Positions 25,041 to 34,188 of a stretch of DNA of 64,000 nucleotides are shown here, one piece after another; positions within the stretch are counted from its first letter, which is position 1, and each line of letters opens with the position of its first letter. Source of the DNA: Oscillibacter hominis (GTDB taxonomy: Bacteria > Bacillota > Clostridia > Oscillospirales > Oscillospiraceae); NCBI RefSeq assembly GCF_014334055.1, contig NZ_CP060490.1:1922001-1986000 (forward strand). The letters run 5' to 3'. The notes below the pieces were generated by a model. That model made no database searches. It was not told where the DNA came from and worked only from the letters and a program-made list of their open reading frames with translations. A program made the translations under genes and the position numbers.

Positions 25041-25970
25041 ATGGACATTCCTGTTTACCTGGTCGCCGGCTTTCTGGATGCCGGCAAAACGAGATTTATC
25101 AACGGCACGTTGGAAGATGGCTTTGCCCGGGAGGACCGCACGCTGCTCATCTGCTGCGAAGAGGGCGAGGAGGAGTATGAGAAGGCGGCCCTGGACAATG
25201 TCACGGTCGTCACGGTGGAGGAGCAGGAGGAACTGACCTGTTCTTTTCTAAAGGAGTGCGAAAAAAAATACGCCCCCCGTCAGGTGATGATTGAATACAA
25301 TGGAATGTGGCCCATGGAGACGCTGTATCGGGACATCCTTCCGGCCAATTGGATTTTGTATCAGATCATGACCTTTATTGACGCTGCCACATTTGAGGTG
25401 TACGCAAAAAATATGGGACAGCTGATGATGGAGAAGATCACCAACGCGGACATGATCGTTTTCAACCGCTGCACGGAGGAGCTGCGCGCCTCGCTGCGCA
25501 GGCGGAACCTGCGCATGGTGAACCGCCGGGCGGACATCTATCTCGAAAATGTGGACGGCAGCAGCGAGGACTACCTGACCGGCGACGAGTGCCCCTTTGA
25601 CCTGAGCCAGGAGGTCATCGACATCCCGGATGATGATTTTGGCGTATGGTACGTGGACGTGATGGATCATCCGGAGCGGTACGATGGAAAAACGGTCCAC
25701 CTTAAGGCCATGATGTGCCATTCCAAAAAGCTCAAGGGCGTTTCAGTGCCCGGCCGTTTTGCCATGGTCTGCTGTGAAAAGGACGTAACCTTCCTTGGGA
25801 TTGTATGCAAGGGCGACTCCCTCAATGCCTATGAAAACAGGGATTGGATCGAGCTAACCGCCCAGGTGAAGGCGGAGAAGCACAAAGCCTACCGGGGCAT
25901 GGGGCCGGTTCTCTATGCCATGGCTGTGGCGCCCTGTGAAAAGCCAGAGGAAGAAGTCGTCACATTCTAA
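25041..25970 (+). CDS. Second CobW-like GTPase with an unusual C-terminal domain
   Basis: This 309-residue protein has a CobW-like N-terminal half (MDIPVYLVAGFLDAGKTRFI) but lacks the CxCC metal motif seen in its neighbour. ICCEEGEEEY occurs where the switch region would be. After about residue 195 the sequence changes to GKTVHLKAMMCHSKKLKGV, FAMVCCEKDVTFLGIVCKG, resembling the C-terminal domain of TIGR03943/DUF1980 (YcgQ-type) proteins, which elsewhere are permease-linked partners of CobW. So it looks like a fusion. It probably forms a complex or pathway with the preceding gene. Confidence 0.65.
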   Translation: MDIPVYLVAGFLDAGKTRFINGTLEDGFAREDRTLLICCEEGEEEYEKAALDNVTVVTVEEQEELTCSFLKECEKKYAPRQVMIEYNGMWPMETLYRDILPANWILYQIMTFIDAATFEVYAKNMGQLMMEKITNADMIVFNRCTEELRASLRRRNLRMVNRRADIYLENVDGSSEDYLTGDECPFDLSQEVIDIPDDDFGVWYVDVMDHPERYDGKTVHLKAMMCHSKKLKGVSVPGRFAMVCCEKDVTFLGIVCKGDSLNAYENRDWIELTAQVKAEKHKAYRGMGPVLYAMAVAPCEKPEEEVVTF

Positions 25971-25993
25971 TACCATTTGTAGAATAAAGTCGT

Positions 25994-26038
25994 AAAAATA
26001 CGTTTCGTTGTGGTTTTTACAGCGAAACGTATTTTTTT
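25994..26038 (+). terminator. Terminator of the CobW gene pair
   Basis: A stem AAAAATACGTTTCG/CGAAACGTATTTTT, extended by a few loop pairs, is followed by Ts, 24 bp after the second GTPase gene. Confidence 0.85.
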
Positions 26039-26064
26039 GCGCATTGCCTATCCAGCGGCCCAAC

Positions 26065-26092
26065 TTGCAATTTCCCTTCAATCAGGTATAAT
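26065..26092 (+). promoter_or_regulatory. Promoter of the LTA-synthase-like gene
   Basis: TTGCAA and TATAAT are spaced 16 bp apart, about 40 bp upstream of the TTG start. Confidence 0.7.
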
Positions 26093-26129
26093 AGGTCTAT
26101 TCAACAATGGATGGAAGGTGCAGACTTTT

Positions 26130-27962
26130 TTGAACTTGAAACGACAAATTGGGTATTTACCCACATTCTTTTTGGTCGTGCTGCTCTCCGGCCTGGCCAC
26201 AGGCCTGGTGCTCTGGATGCATCCGGTCAGCACCATGGCGATGATCAAATCCATGCTTATGAGGCAGCCCGTGCTGCTGCTTCTCAACTACCTGCCCCTG
26301 TTTCTGCTGATACTGGCCTTCACCTGCCTGCTGCGGAACGCCTTTTATGCCACCGGCCTGGTGGGCTTTGTCACCGCGCTGATGTCGGTGGCCAACCGCG
26401 TGAAAATCCAAATCCGGGACGAGCCGTTGGTTCCCCGGGATTTCGGCCTTTTGAAGGAGGCGGCGGACGCGGCGGGCAATTACGACCTTCGCCTGCCCTG
26501 GATGCTGATTGGCTGCGTGGTGGCTTTTGGAGCGATCATGGTGGCCCTGGGCATCTTTTTTCCCACAAAGGCCCCTGCCCGCCAGTATCTGGTGCGGCTC
26601 GCGGGATTTGCAGTGAGTGTCCTGGCCCTGCTGCTGAGCATCCGGTTTTTGTACAGCTCCTCCAACCTCTACAACTCCTTTTCCGTCACCAACCCCTATT
26701 ATTTGACCAGCGTCAGCAATGAGCTGGGCTTCCCCTACTACTTCTGTTACCACTTCTCCACCTACCAGGTACAAAAGCCAGAGGGCTACAGCAAAGCCCA
26801 AGCCGCCGCCTGGGAGACGGGGGACACTGCCGGCGGGGGAAAAGACGTTCACGTCATTGTGGTGATGAACGAGGCCTTTTCCGACCTGACCAACTACGAT
26901 GTCTTCCAGTACAGTGAGGAGGAGGATCCCCTGAAGACGTTCAACGCGCTGTGCGGGGGGGAAAATGCCGTTTCCGGCAAGGTAGTGGTTCCCGGCTATG
27001 CCGGCGGCACCGCCAACACGGAGTTCGATGTGGCCACCGGCATGCAGACCAACAACCTGCACACCACCTCCGCCTTCCGCTCCTTCAACCGGAACCTGGA
27101 CAGCATCTTCCGTGTCTTTGGCGCCGACGGGTACCATACGGTCTTCATGCACCCCGGCGACGCCTGGTTCTATAACCGGCAGAATGTCTACCGCTGGCTG
27201 GGTGCCGACGAGATCCTCTTCAGCGCCGACTTTGTGGACAGCGTCAGCCGGGGCCGATGGGTCACGGACGATACGGTGGCTGAGAACATTATCTTGAAAT
27301 TTGATGAGGCGGTGAATAACGATCAGACCTTGTTTGACTATGCCGTCACCATCCAGAACCACATGTCCTACACCGCCGACAAGTACGGGGAAAGCGGCCC
27401 CTATCCCGCTGTGCCGGTGGACCTGCCCCTCTCCGAGGAGGCGCAGACGCTTCTGAGCGTGTATATCGAGGGGTTGCGGGACGCCGACGCCATGCTGAAA
27501 AAGCTGACAGACCATTTTTCCGCTTCCGATGAGCCCGTGGTCCTGGTCTTCTTTGGGGACCATCTGCCGTATCTGGGGGATGACCGTCTCTGCTACCGGG
27601 AGCTGGGCCTCCCCATGGCGGACGACTCGGCGGAAAACTTCACCTCTTATGAAACCCCCTATCTCATTTGGTGCAACGACGCCGCTGCGGCGGAAGTCGA
27701 GTTGGATTCCCTGTCCCTGCCCGCGGACGGGCAGCTCAGCGCCTGCTACCTGGGTGCGGTGCTGCTGGAGCTGACTGGCCGTGGCGACGAATCGGCCTGG
27801 TTTTCCTATCTCAATGAACTGCGCCGCCAGGTGCCTGTCATGCAAAACGGCGTGTATGAGACCATAGACGGCACAGTTACCTCCTCTCCGGAGCAGATGG
27901 AGCTGATCTCCAAATATCTCAATTGGAGTTATTATAAGCTGAAGGATAAAAAGGTCAGCTGA
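26130..27962 (+). CDS. LTA-synthase/sulfatase-family membrane protein
   Basis: This alkaline-phosphatase-superfamily enzyme has 611 residues, with five predicted N-terminal transmembrane helices (to about residue 200) and an extracellular sulfatase-like domain. Metal and catalytic motifs are seen at VVMNEAFSD, GGTANTEFDVATG (candidate catalytic Thr), VFFGDHLPYLG and an HPGDAWFYNR segment. The family includes lipoteichoic-acid synthase and phosphoglycerol transferases; clostridial members of this subtype are not all LTA synthases. The start is TTG at 26130 with GGAAGG; an alternative TTG lies at 26136. A small membrane protein follows after 12 bp. Confidence 0.8.
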   Translation: MNLKRQIGYLPTFFLVVLLSGLATGLVLWMHPVSTMAMIKSMLMRQPVLLLLNYLPLFLLILAFTCLLRNAFYATGLVGFVTALMSVANRVKIQIRDEPLVPRDFGLLKEAADAAGNYDLRLPWMLIGCVVAFGAIMVALGIFFPTKAPARQYLVRLAGFAVSVLALLLSIRFLYSSSNLYNSFSVTNPYYLTSVSNELGFPYYFCYHFSTYQVQKPEGYSKAQAAAWETGDTAGGGKDVHVIVVMNEAFSDLTNYDVFQYSEEEDPLKTFNALCGGENAVSGKVVVPGYAGGTANTEFDVATGMQTNNLHTTSAFRSFNRNLDSIFRVFGADGYHTVFMHPGDAWFYNRQNVYRWLGADEILFSADFVDSVSRGRWVTDDTVAENIILKFDEAVNNDQTLFDYAVTIQNHMSYTADKYGESGPYPAVPVDLPLSEEAQTLLSVYIEGLRDADAMLKKLTDHFSASDEPVVLVFFGDHLPYLGDDRLCYRELGLPMADDSAENFTSYETPYLIWCNDAAAAEVELDSLSLPADGQLSACYLGAVLLELTGRGDESAWFSYLNELRRQVPVMQNGVYETIDGTVTSSPEQMELISKYLNWSYYKLKDKKVS

Positions 27963-27974
27963 AAGGAGAATCAC

Positions 27975-28508
27975 ATGCGAGAGCGAAGCCGCAGGATCGC
28001 GCTGTGCGGTATGCTGACAGCCCTGTCTGTCGTGATTCTGCTGTTGGGCGGCATTGTGCCTCTTGCCACATTCTGCTGCCCTATTTTGGCCATGCTGGTC
28101 CTGCTCCCCATCCACTTGGAGTATGGAACTCAAACCGGCCTGACCGTCTATGCGGCGGTCAGTGTACTGTCGATGCTGCTGGTTCCGGATTTGGAGGTCT
28201 CCCTGTTTTTTGTCTTCTTTGGCTTTTATCCCATCCTGCAGCCCCGGCTGAACCGCATCCGCCATGCCGCACCCCGCTTCCTTGCCAAACTACTGATCTG
28301 CAACGCCGCCATAGCCGGTATGTACGGCTGTCTCCTGTTCCTCTTCCGCGCCCCCGGCGCCTGGGAGGAGGTTTCCCAGTATTCTCTGCCCCTGATTATG
28401 ATGTTCCTTGTCACGGCCAACCTCACCTTTTTTCTCCTGGATATCGCTTTGGGGCGGTTTTCCGTCATCTACCGCCTCCGCGTCCGAAGCTGGCTGTTTC
28501 GCCGCTAA
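27975..28508 (+). CDS. Small polytopic membrane protein, possibly ECF S-component-like
   Basis: This 177-residue protein has five to six hydrophobic helices (for example ALSVVILLLGGIVPLATFCC and VSVLSMLLVPDLEVSLFFVFF) and an N-terminal basic stretch. The size and topology resemble substrate-binding S components of ECF transporters, but no family motif decides it. It lies 12 bp downstream of the LTA-synthase-like gene and shares its transcript. Confidence 0.45.
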   Translation: MRERSRRIALCGMLTALSVVILLLGGIVPLATFCCPILAMLVLLPIHLEYGTQTGLTVYAAVSVLSMLLVPDLEVSLFFVFFGFYPILQPRLNRIRHAAPRFLAKLLICNAAIAGMYGCLLFLFRAPGAWEEVSQYSLPLIMMFLVTANLTFFLLDIALGRFSVIYRLRVRSWLFRR

Positions 28509-28515
28509 AAAAGAA

Positions 28516-28556
28516 AAAAGAAGGCCCGGATTCAGAAGAATCCGGGCCTTCTTTTT
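28516..28556. terminator. Bidirectional terminator
   Basis: The stem AGAAGGCCCGGATTC/GAATCCGGGCCTTCT is flanked by A and T runs. It lies between the convergent 27975 and 28562 genes. Confidence 0.9.
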
Positions 28557-28561
28557 GATGT

Positions 28562-29050
28562 TTAAAACGCCACTGCCTCTCCAGTCAGCTGCTCAATCCA
28601 ACTTTTTGCCTCCGGATATCGGCGCATCAGCTCCTCCTTCACCCCATGCTCATAGCACTCCGGGGTAAAACCGGGGGCCATGGTGGTGCCAAGCAGGGCA
28701 AATTTGCCGCCCGGCAGCAGATGGGAGCCCTGCCAGGTGCCGGCACACACCAGGTGCTGGGGCGTCTGGCCCTGCTCCAGGTCAGTTCCCAACCGGGTGA
28801 TGCGCTGCCTCCCGTCGGGCAGCAGCTCCACCAGTTCCACCGGGTCGCCCAGATAGAAGTGGTATACCTCATCTCCGGTCAGCTTGTGGAGGTGGGAGAA
28901 GGAGCGCTCTGTCAAAAAGTAGTAAATGGCGCTTCCGATGGGCTCGCCATCCGCGGTTTTTTCACAGGTATAAGTGCTGCGATACATGCCGCCCTCCCGG
29001 TCCAGGGGCTCTAACTTCAGGCGTTTGACAATCTCTTCTGCGTTCAGCAT
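28562..29050 (-). CDS. Cupin-fold protein (DUF985, Cupin_5)
   Basis: This 162-residue single-domain beta-barrel protein has landmarks REGGMYRSTY near the N terminus, SAIYYFLTE, FSHLHKLTGDEVYHFYLGDPVEL with the His/Glu metal-like cluster, and GTTMAPGFTPECYEHG. DUF985 members are widespread and their reaction is not established. The gene is monocistronic. Confidence 0.8.
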   Translation of the reverse strand: MLNAEEIVKRLKLEPLDREGGMYRSTYTCEKTADGEPIGSAIYYFLTERSFSHLHKLTGDEVYHFYLGDPVELVELLPDGRQRITRLGTDLEQGQTPQHLVCAGTWQGSHLLPGGKFALLGTTMAPGFTPECYEHGVKEELMRRYPEAKSWIEQLTGEAVAF

Positions 29051-29123
29051 GATGATTCCTCACTTTCGTTGACCTGCCCTCACCATACCATGAATCCCCT
29101 GCATTCGTCAATTGTTTCCATGA

Positions 29124-29151
29124 TTGACTAAATAGCGCTTCATAGTATAAT
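29124..29151 (+). promoter_or_regulatory. Promoter of the uridine phosphorylase gene
   Basis: TTGACT and TATAAT are 16 bp apart, about 48 bp upstream of the ATG. Confidence 0.75.
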
Positions 29152-29198
29152 GGGTTTAAGCCGCCCAGCGGCCCATTTATAAAAAGGAGAGGATATCA

Positions 29199-29984
29199 AT
29201 GAGCAATCCTGTGGATAAAAGCGCTATCACCGGTCAAAACATCCGTCAATATCTGACCTGCCTTGCCCCCGGCGACGTGGGGGAGTATGTGCTGCTGCCC
29301 GGTGATCCCGCCCGCTGCGACCGCACAGCCAAGTACCTGAAAGACGCCAAGCTGGTGGCCAACAACCGGGAGCACCGCACCTTCACCGGAACCTATAAGG
29401 GCCTCACCGTGAGCGTCACCTCCACCGGCATGGGCTGCCCTTCCGCCGCCATTGCCACGGAGGAGCTGTGCAACGCCGGCGCAAAAGTGTTCATCCGCAT
29501 CGGCTCTACCGCCGCCATCCAGGAAGGGATCCGGGTGGGAGACCTGATCGTCAGCACCGGCTCTATGAAAAATGAGGGCACTTCCCGCTTTTTTGTCCCG
29601 GACTCCTTCCCCGCCGTCCCGGACTTTGACCTGACGGCCCTGCTTCTCTCCACGGCCCGTGAGCTGTCTGAAACCTCCGTCCACTATGGCATCGGCTCCA
29701 CCGACGACTCCTTCTATGGGGAGACGCCGGAATTCATCGACCGTCTGGTGAGCTATGGCTGCATCAATCTGGAGATGGAGGCCTCCGGCGTATTCACCGT
29801 GGCCCACCGCAAGGGCTGCCGCGCCGCCGCCATCTACGGCTGCTCTGCAAACCTGAAGACCAGCGAGCTCTACTATGCAGACGGCACGCCGGAATCCGGC
29901 AACCAAAAGCTGGTGGATGCCTGGGAGCAGGAGATTCAAATCGCCCTGGAGACTTTTTACCGCTTCCATCAGCAGCGGGGATAA
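29199..29984 (+). CDS. udp: Uridine phosphorylase-like nucleoside phosphorylase
   Basis: This cytosolic enzyme of 261 residues carries out phosphorolysis of uridine (or other nucleosides) to base and ribose-1-phosphate. NP-1 family marks are LLPGDPARCDRTAKYL (phosphate loop), TSTGMGCPSAAIATEEL, IRIGSTAAIQEGIRVGDL and NLEMEASGVFTVA, where the Met-Glu pair contacts ribose. Uridine versus purine specificity is inferred from general similarity. The gene is flanked by its own promoter and terminator. Confidence 0.85.
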   Translation: MSNPVDKSAITGQNIRQYLTCLAPGDVGEYVLLPGDPARCDRTAKYLKDAKLVANNREHRTFTGTYKGLTVSVTSTGMGCPSAAIATEELCNAGAKVFIRIGSTAAIQEGIRVGDLIVSTGSMKNEGTSRFFVPDSFPAVPDFDLTALLLSTARELSETSVHYGIGSTDDSFYGETPEFIDRLVSYGCINLEMEASGVFTVAHRKGCRAAAIYGCSANLKTSELYYADGTPESGNQKLVDAWEQEIQIALETFYRFHQQRG

Positions 29985-30001
29985 GCGCTCCATGATAAAA
30001 G

Positions 30002-30037
30002 AAACGGCCCGGAGCAGGCAGCTCCGGGCCGTTATTT
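30002..30037. terminator. Bidirectional terminator between udp and the HD-GYP gene
   Basis: A stem AACGGCCCGGAGC/GCTCCGGGCCGTT with a 5-nt loop has T-rich tails on both strands, between convergent genes. Confidence 0.85.
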
Positions 30038-30038
30038 C

Positions 30039-32582
30039 TTATTCCACCCTGCTGCGGCATGCAACGGGGATTTCCTTTTCCCGTACCAGGCTGACGAAAA
30101 TTCTGGCCAGGTCCGGGTCAAACTGTGTCCCAGCCCCCTGCTCGATCTGCTGGAGCGCATACTCCGTGGGCAGGCCGCTGCGGTAAGGCCGGTCCGTGGT
30201 CATGGCGTCGAACACGTCGGCAATGGCCAGGCAGCGGGCGGAGACCGGAATCTGCTTGCCCGCAATGCCCCGGGGATACCCGCGCCCATCCCACCGCTCA
30301 TGATGCCCGATGGCGGCCGGGATCAGATAGTCCATATCCGGAAGATGGCGGATCATCTCAATGGAGTTGTTGACATGGGACTGCATGACCCGGAATTCCT
30401 CATCGCTGAGCTTACCCTTTTTGTTGAGGATATCCTCAGGAATGCTGATCTTACCGATGTCGTGGAGCAGTCCCGCCGAGTAGATCATCCGCACCTGCTC
30501 GTCATTGAAGCCGGCGGCAGTGGCCAGCATGGCCGCGTAATAGGCCACGTTCTTGCTGTGGTCGTAGGTGTAGTGGTCCTTGGCGTCAATTGCGGCAGTC
30601 AGCGCCGAAATCATGGACAGGGCGTTGCGGTAGACGTTGTTGTCCTCCCGCTCGATCTGTTCCACAACTGCGTTGGTCCGCTCCGTCAGCTTCTGCGGCA
30701 GCGCCTTTGCACCGCGGAACACGGAAATCCGGTTTTTCCCGCTGCGCTTTGCGCTGTAAACCGCCATGTCCACATTGTCCCGCAGTTCCTTGGCGGTGGC
30801 TGCCGCGTAGGGGGCGGCACAGATGCCGACGCTGACAGTAATGGCTTTTTTCTGGTTGTCCCGGTTGACCTGAGCGATGCGGCTTTGCATCTCCCGCGCC
30901 ATGGTTTCGGCAGTCCGGGCATCGGTGCGGGGCAGCAGCGCGGCAAATACCTTTCCGCTGGTGCGGAACACCATCCCCCTCTCGCCAGTGCATTGCGAGA
31001 TCACCGAGGCAACGGCACGCAGTGCCGCATCCCCCTCTGCCACACCGTAGAGCTGGTTATAGAGCTTAAAATCGTCGATGTCCAAGAACATCAGCGAGAT
31101 GCAGTCGCCCTTGCAGGCGTTGAACTGCTCTGCCACCTTTTCCACAAAATAGCGGTAGTTGAACACATTGGTCAGGCTGTCAATCCTGGCCTCCCGAAAC
31201 ATCTTCTCATAGAGCCCCGCGTTTTTCATGGCAATGGAGGCCACTGAGCTGATGGTCTCCAGAAAGCTGATCTCCACATAACTGAAACTCCGGTTGCGGT
31301 CAGAGGCTGCCAGCAATATGAGCCCCACAATATCCTTGCCGTCCCGCATGGCAAACACGCAGTCGATGTTCAGCCTCCGGAAGAGGTCCTTCTCCTCCTC
31401 CCATACCGACAGATAGAGGGGGTTGCTTCGGAATTCCGACATGATGAGGTAGGGCTCCTGATCCCTCAAGTAGCTGATCTGGGGGCTGGTCCGGGAGATG
31501 GTAAAGGACAGCGACGCCAGAGGGCTGGAGCAGTACCGGGCGGCAAAGTGGTCTTTCTCCGCCAGGCAGATGTAAACCTGTTCGATGGGGATTTCCTCAC
31601 GGATCGCATTCGCAAGCTTGGCCATGATCTCGCCGGTATCCAGCGTCTGGGTGGCGTCGGCGGTAAACTGTTTGAGCAGCTTGTTCTGCTGCTCCTCACG
31701 AGTAAAGATGGAGTCAATCAGCCGCTTGGTCAGCAGATAGGACATGGACAAGATCAGCGCAAAGAAGATGGCAACCACCGTGGTGGCGCTGCTGACAGCC
31801 ATGCCGATGGACGTGGTTAAAAACTGTTCCAGAGGGGCAATCACATAAATGCTCGCCAACACACAGATGACAACCAGCACGATCATCAAAAGGCTGCGGG
31901 AGATCACCAGCGTCATGCGGAACATCCTCCGCTTGTAGAGGGCGGACATCAGCAAACAGGCAAAGCAGATTCCGGCCAGTGCGTCATAGGGGAAGGTGTT
32001 GCCTGGGATGCCGATCTGCATCAAGTTACCCACCAGCATCACCAGCCCGCCGATCACAATGACCCGGATGCCCGGGGAGTGGATGCCCTGTTCCCGGATG
32101 ATCTGGAACAGCAGCTGCAGCGTGGAGATGATGATGGCCACGAACAGCACGCAGGGAATCAGGATGTGCCAGTTTGTGCTGTAGGTAAACACAGTGCCGC
32201 CGCTGGCCGTCACTGTCGGGGTGGGCGGGGCCAGGTAAAAGCCGCTGATGGTCCCGGGCCAGATGGCGATGGTCAGCACAGTCCAGAGGATCAGCATAAA
32301 CTTTCCCCTCTGGCGGGAGAAGTTATGGACAAAAAGATAGAATAGCCACTCCAGGGAAAAGAGGGATACAATGGAAACGTAGTACCAAAATTCCATGCCG
32401 GGCCACATTTGCAGCCGCATGAGGATGGCGCCGCCGGACCACAGGATGCTGCCTGCCAACACCGCCATGAAGGCACGGATTTCCGGCGTCTTCTTCGCCG
32501 CCAGAAACGTTGTGAACATCAGCGCAAAACAGCTCAGCGCAATGGTGTTCACAAAAAGATACGGGATGGAGTGCGTCATCAT
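30039..32582 (-). CDS. Seven-helix membrane GAF-GGDEF-HD-GYP protein (c-di-GMP phosphodiesterase type)
   Basis: This 847-residue signalling protein has seven to eight N-terminal helices (to about residue 290, 7TMR-HISK-like), a GAF-type sensor region (about 300-455) and a GGDEF domain from about 466. There the active motif reads SGKVF (542-546) instead of GG(D/E)EF, so cyclase activity is unlikely. The C-terminal HD-GYP domain is intact: HDIGK at 707, HHERWDGRGYP at 762-770. It therefore probably degrades c-di-GMP or a related dinucleotide. The ATG overlaps the stop of the GH3-like gene (ATGA), so it is translationally coupled to it. Confidence 0.87.
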   Translation of the reverse strand: MMTHSIPYLFVNTIALSCFALMFTTFLAAKKTPEIRAFMAVLAGSILWSGGAILMRLQMWPGMEFWYYVSIVSLFSLEWLFYLFVHNFSRQRGKFMLILWTVLTIAIWPGTISGFYLAPPTPTVTASGGTVFTYSTNWHILIPCVLFVAIIISTLQLLFQIIREQGIHSPGIRVIVIGGLVMLVGNLMQIGIPGNTFPYDALAGICFACLLMSALYKRRMFRMTLVISRSLLMIVLVVICVLASIYVIAPLEQFLTTSIGMAVSSATTVVAIFFALILSMSYLLTKRLIDSIFTREEQQNKLLKQFTADATQTLDTGEIMAKLANAIREEIPIEQVYICLAEKDHFAARYCSSPLASLSFTISRTSPQISYLRDQEPYLIMSEFRSNPLYLSVWEEEKDLFRRLNIDCVFAMRDGKDIVGLILLAASDRNRSFSYVEISFLETISSVASIAMKNAGLYEKMFREARIDSLTNVFNYRYFVEKVAEQFNACKGDCISLMFLDIDDFKLYNQLYGVAEGDAALRAVASVISQCTGERGMVFRTSGKVFAALLPRTDARTAETMAREMQSRIAQVNRDNQKKAITVSVGICAAPYAAATAKELRDNVDMAVYSAKRSGKNRISVFRGAKALPQKLTERTNAVVEQIEREDNNVYRNALSMISALTAAIDAKDHYTYDHSKNVAYYAAMLATAAGFNDEQVRMIYSAGLLHDIGKISIPEDILNKKGKLSDEEFRVMQSHVNNSIEMIRHLPDMDYLIPAAIGHHERWDGRGYPRGIAGKQIPVSARCLAIADVFDAMTTDRPYRSGLPTEYALQQIEQGAGTQFDPDLARIFVSLVREKEIPVACRSRVE

Positions 32583-34168
32583 ATGTGATCCTCCCATACC
32601 TGCGCCTGGTACTTCAGCAGGCCGGTGATATCCAGCATACCCGGATTGATGCGGTAGAGCTTGTGCCCGGTCTGCTGTTCATAACCGGAAATGGTTCCGT
32701 ACTTCAGGATGGTAATCTGAAGAGGCTCCATGTTCAGCAGCTTTTTCAAATCGCTGTAGTCGCTGTCAAAATATTTAAAATAGACCGTGAGATGCTCGGT
32801 CAGAACCTGACGCGTCGTCACATCGTCCACCTGAGCCTCCGGCGTGATCTCCACATACATGTGCAAAAAGGGGTTGCCCTGGGCGTCAAACTCCTTTTTC
32901 ATCACCCAGTCGCCGATCCCCAGCTTGGACAGATGGATCACCTCTTCCACAGAGGAGGCCGTAATCCGGGTGAATCCCGCAATGTCGATCACGTCGGGAA
33001 CCCGGTCCACAAAGGAAAAACGGGGCAGTTCGCCCTTTCCGCCCCGAAGGCAGTGGTAGGTGTCGCCGATCCGGTAGCGCATAAACGCGCCGCCGTGGAG
33101 TACACTGATCACCAGCTCGTAGGTTTCCCCCGCGCACACCTCGTCCATCAGGCAGGTCCTGGGCTGATAGGTCTCATCCGCCCGGTTCCTGCGCATCTCC
33201 TCCTCGGGGATGAACTCATAGAAGCAGGCGTCCGGAAAGAACACCATCCCATTGCGCTCCCACGTCTCAGCGCCCAGGCAGGTGGACTCGGTTCCGGCAG
33301 CCAGTTCCAGGGGAACCGTCCCCCAGGCCGCGCTCAGGCGGTCCCGGTAACAGCGTGCGTCCGTCCCGGCATAGAAGAGGGCCTTCAGGTGGAAAATATC
33401 CCCGGGCACCACGCTGCGCCCGTCCCTGTGGCTGATGTATTTGGCCCTGACATAGCGCAGGGCGTGTTTGACGGAGATGTTCAGCTTTCCGCCGCTGCCG
33501 CCTTTTCCAAAGCTCTCTGTAATATAGTTGGCCACGCTGCCGATCCCAAAAAAGAAATCCACGCCGCCGCTCATGGCCATGGAGAACCCCTTCTTGATCC
33601 GCTGGCTGAAGCTCAGGTCGGAGTGGGCGTTGGAATCGGGCAGCCAAGTAAATTCAATGTCCTCGTCAAATAGAGACGGCATCAGCCCCGTGGCATAGGG
33701 CAGCGGCGCGCCCCCGTACAGGATGCGGTCACCCCGCTTCAAATCAAAATCGCCTTTCCTCCTGCTGGTGGCCATCATCATCACCGACAGCAGGTTGTGG
33801 CGGTAGCAGTCCAGCATCCCTCTGGTGTAGGGTGCCAGCTTGATGGGCCGCAGGCCTCCCTCCCAGGTGGTTTGGATCCAGACCGCGGGTTCACTGCAGA
33901 GCATGTCCGACCGCCGGGGCAGCAGCACATCGGCGTAGTCCGCATAGGTAGTGAGGGGCATCGTGTCCCGCAGCTCCTCAATGCTGCCTGGTTTCTTGCC
34001 GTCTAACAGCTTCCGCCCCAGGGGGCTGTTGGACCACACCCGAAGCTGCTCCTCCATCAATCGGCGCTGGGTGTACATATACTCGTCCACGGACATGTCC
34101 AAAAAGCCGCAGTATTCCCGCCAAAGCTGCTCCTTACTGCATTTTTTCAACCGCTCCTGAAACTTCAT
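32579..34168 (-). CDS. GH3-family adenylating enzyme-like protein
   Basis: This 529-residue protein has hallmarks of the GH3 branch of the ANL superfamily. They are AGTESTCLGAETWERNGMVF followed by CFYEFIP, YELVISVLHGGAFMRYRIGD and FSFVDRVPDVIDIAGFTRIT. Plant GH3 proteins join amino acids to carboxylic acid hormones; bacterial substrates are unknown. The N-terminal helical part (1-60) and C-terminal swinging domain are present. I chose the ATG at 34168 with an AGGGGTGTG site. The neighbouring genes suggest lipid-like acid activation linked to c-di-GMP signalling, which is inference only. Confidence 0.78.
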   Translation of the reverse strand: MKFQERLKKCSKEQLWREYCGFLDMSVDEYMYTQRRLMEEQLRVWSNSPLGRKLLDGKKPGSIEELRDTMPLTTYADYADVLLPRRSDMLCSEPAVWIQTTWEGGLRPIKLAPYTRGMLDCYRHNLLSVMMMATSRRKGDFDLKRGDRILYGGAPLPYATGLMPSLFDEDIEFTWLPDSNAHSDLSFSQRIKKGFSMAMSGGVDFFFGIGSVANYITESFGKGGSGGKLNISVKHALRYVRAKYISHRDGRSVVPGDIFHLKALFYAGTDARCYRDRLSAAWGTVPLELAAGTESTCLGAETWERNGMVFFPDACFYEFIPEEEMRRNRADETYQPRTCLMDEVCAGETYELVISVLHGGAFMRYRIGDTYHCLRGGKGELPRFSFVDRVPDVIDIAGFTRITASSVEEVIHLSKLGIGDWVMKKEFDAQGNPFLHMYVEITPEAQVDDVTTRQVLTEHLTVYFKYFDSDYSDLKKLLNMEPLQITILKYGTISGYEQQTGHKLYRINPGMLDITGLLKYQAQVWEDHI

Positions 34169-34188
34169 GGGACACACCCCTTTTTCTC

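Noticed and set aside
26157..28265. A 702-residue minus-strand open frame opposite the LTA-synthase-like gene
   Set aside because: It is an antisense shadow of a well-supported gene, with low-complexity His/Gln-rich content typical of such shadows.
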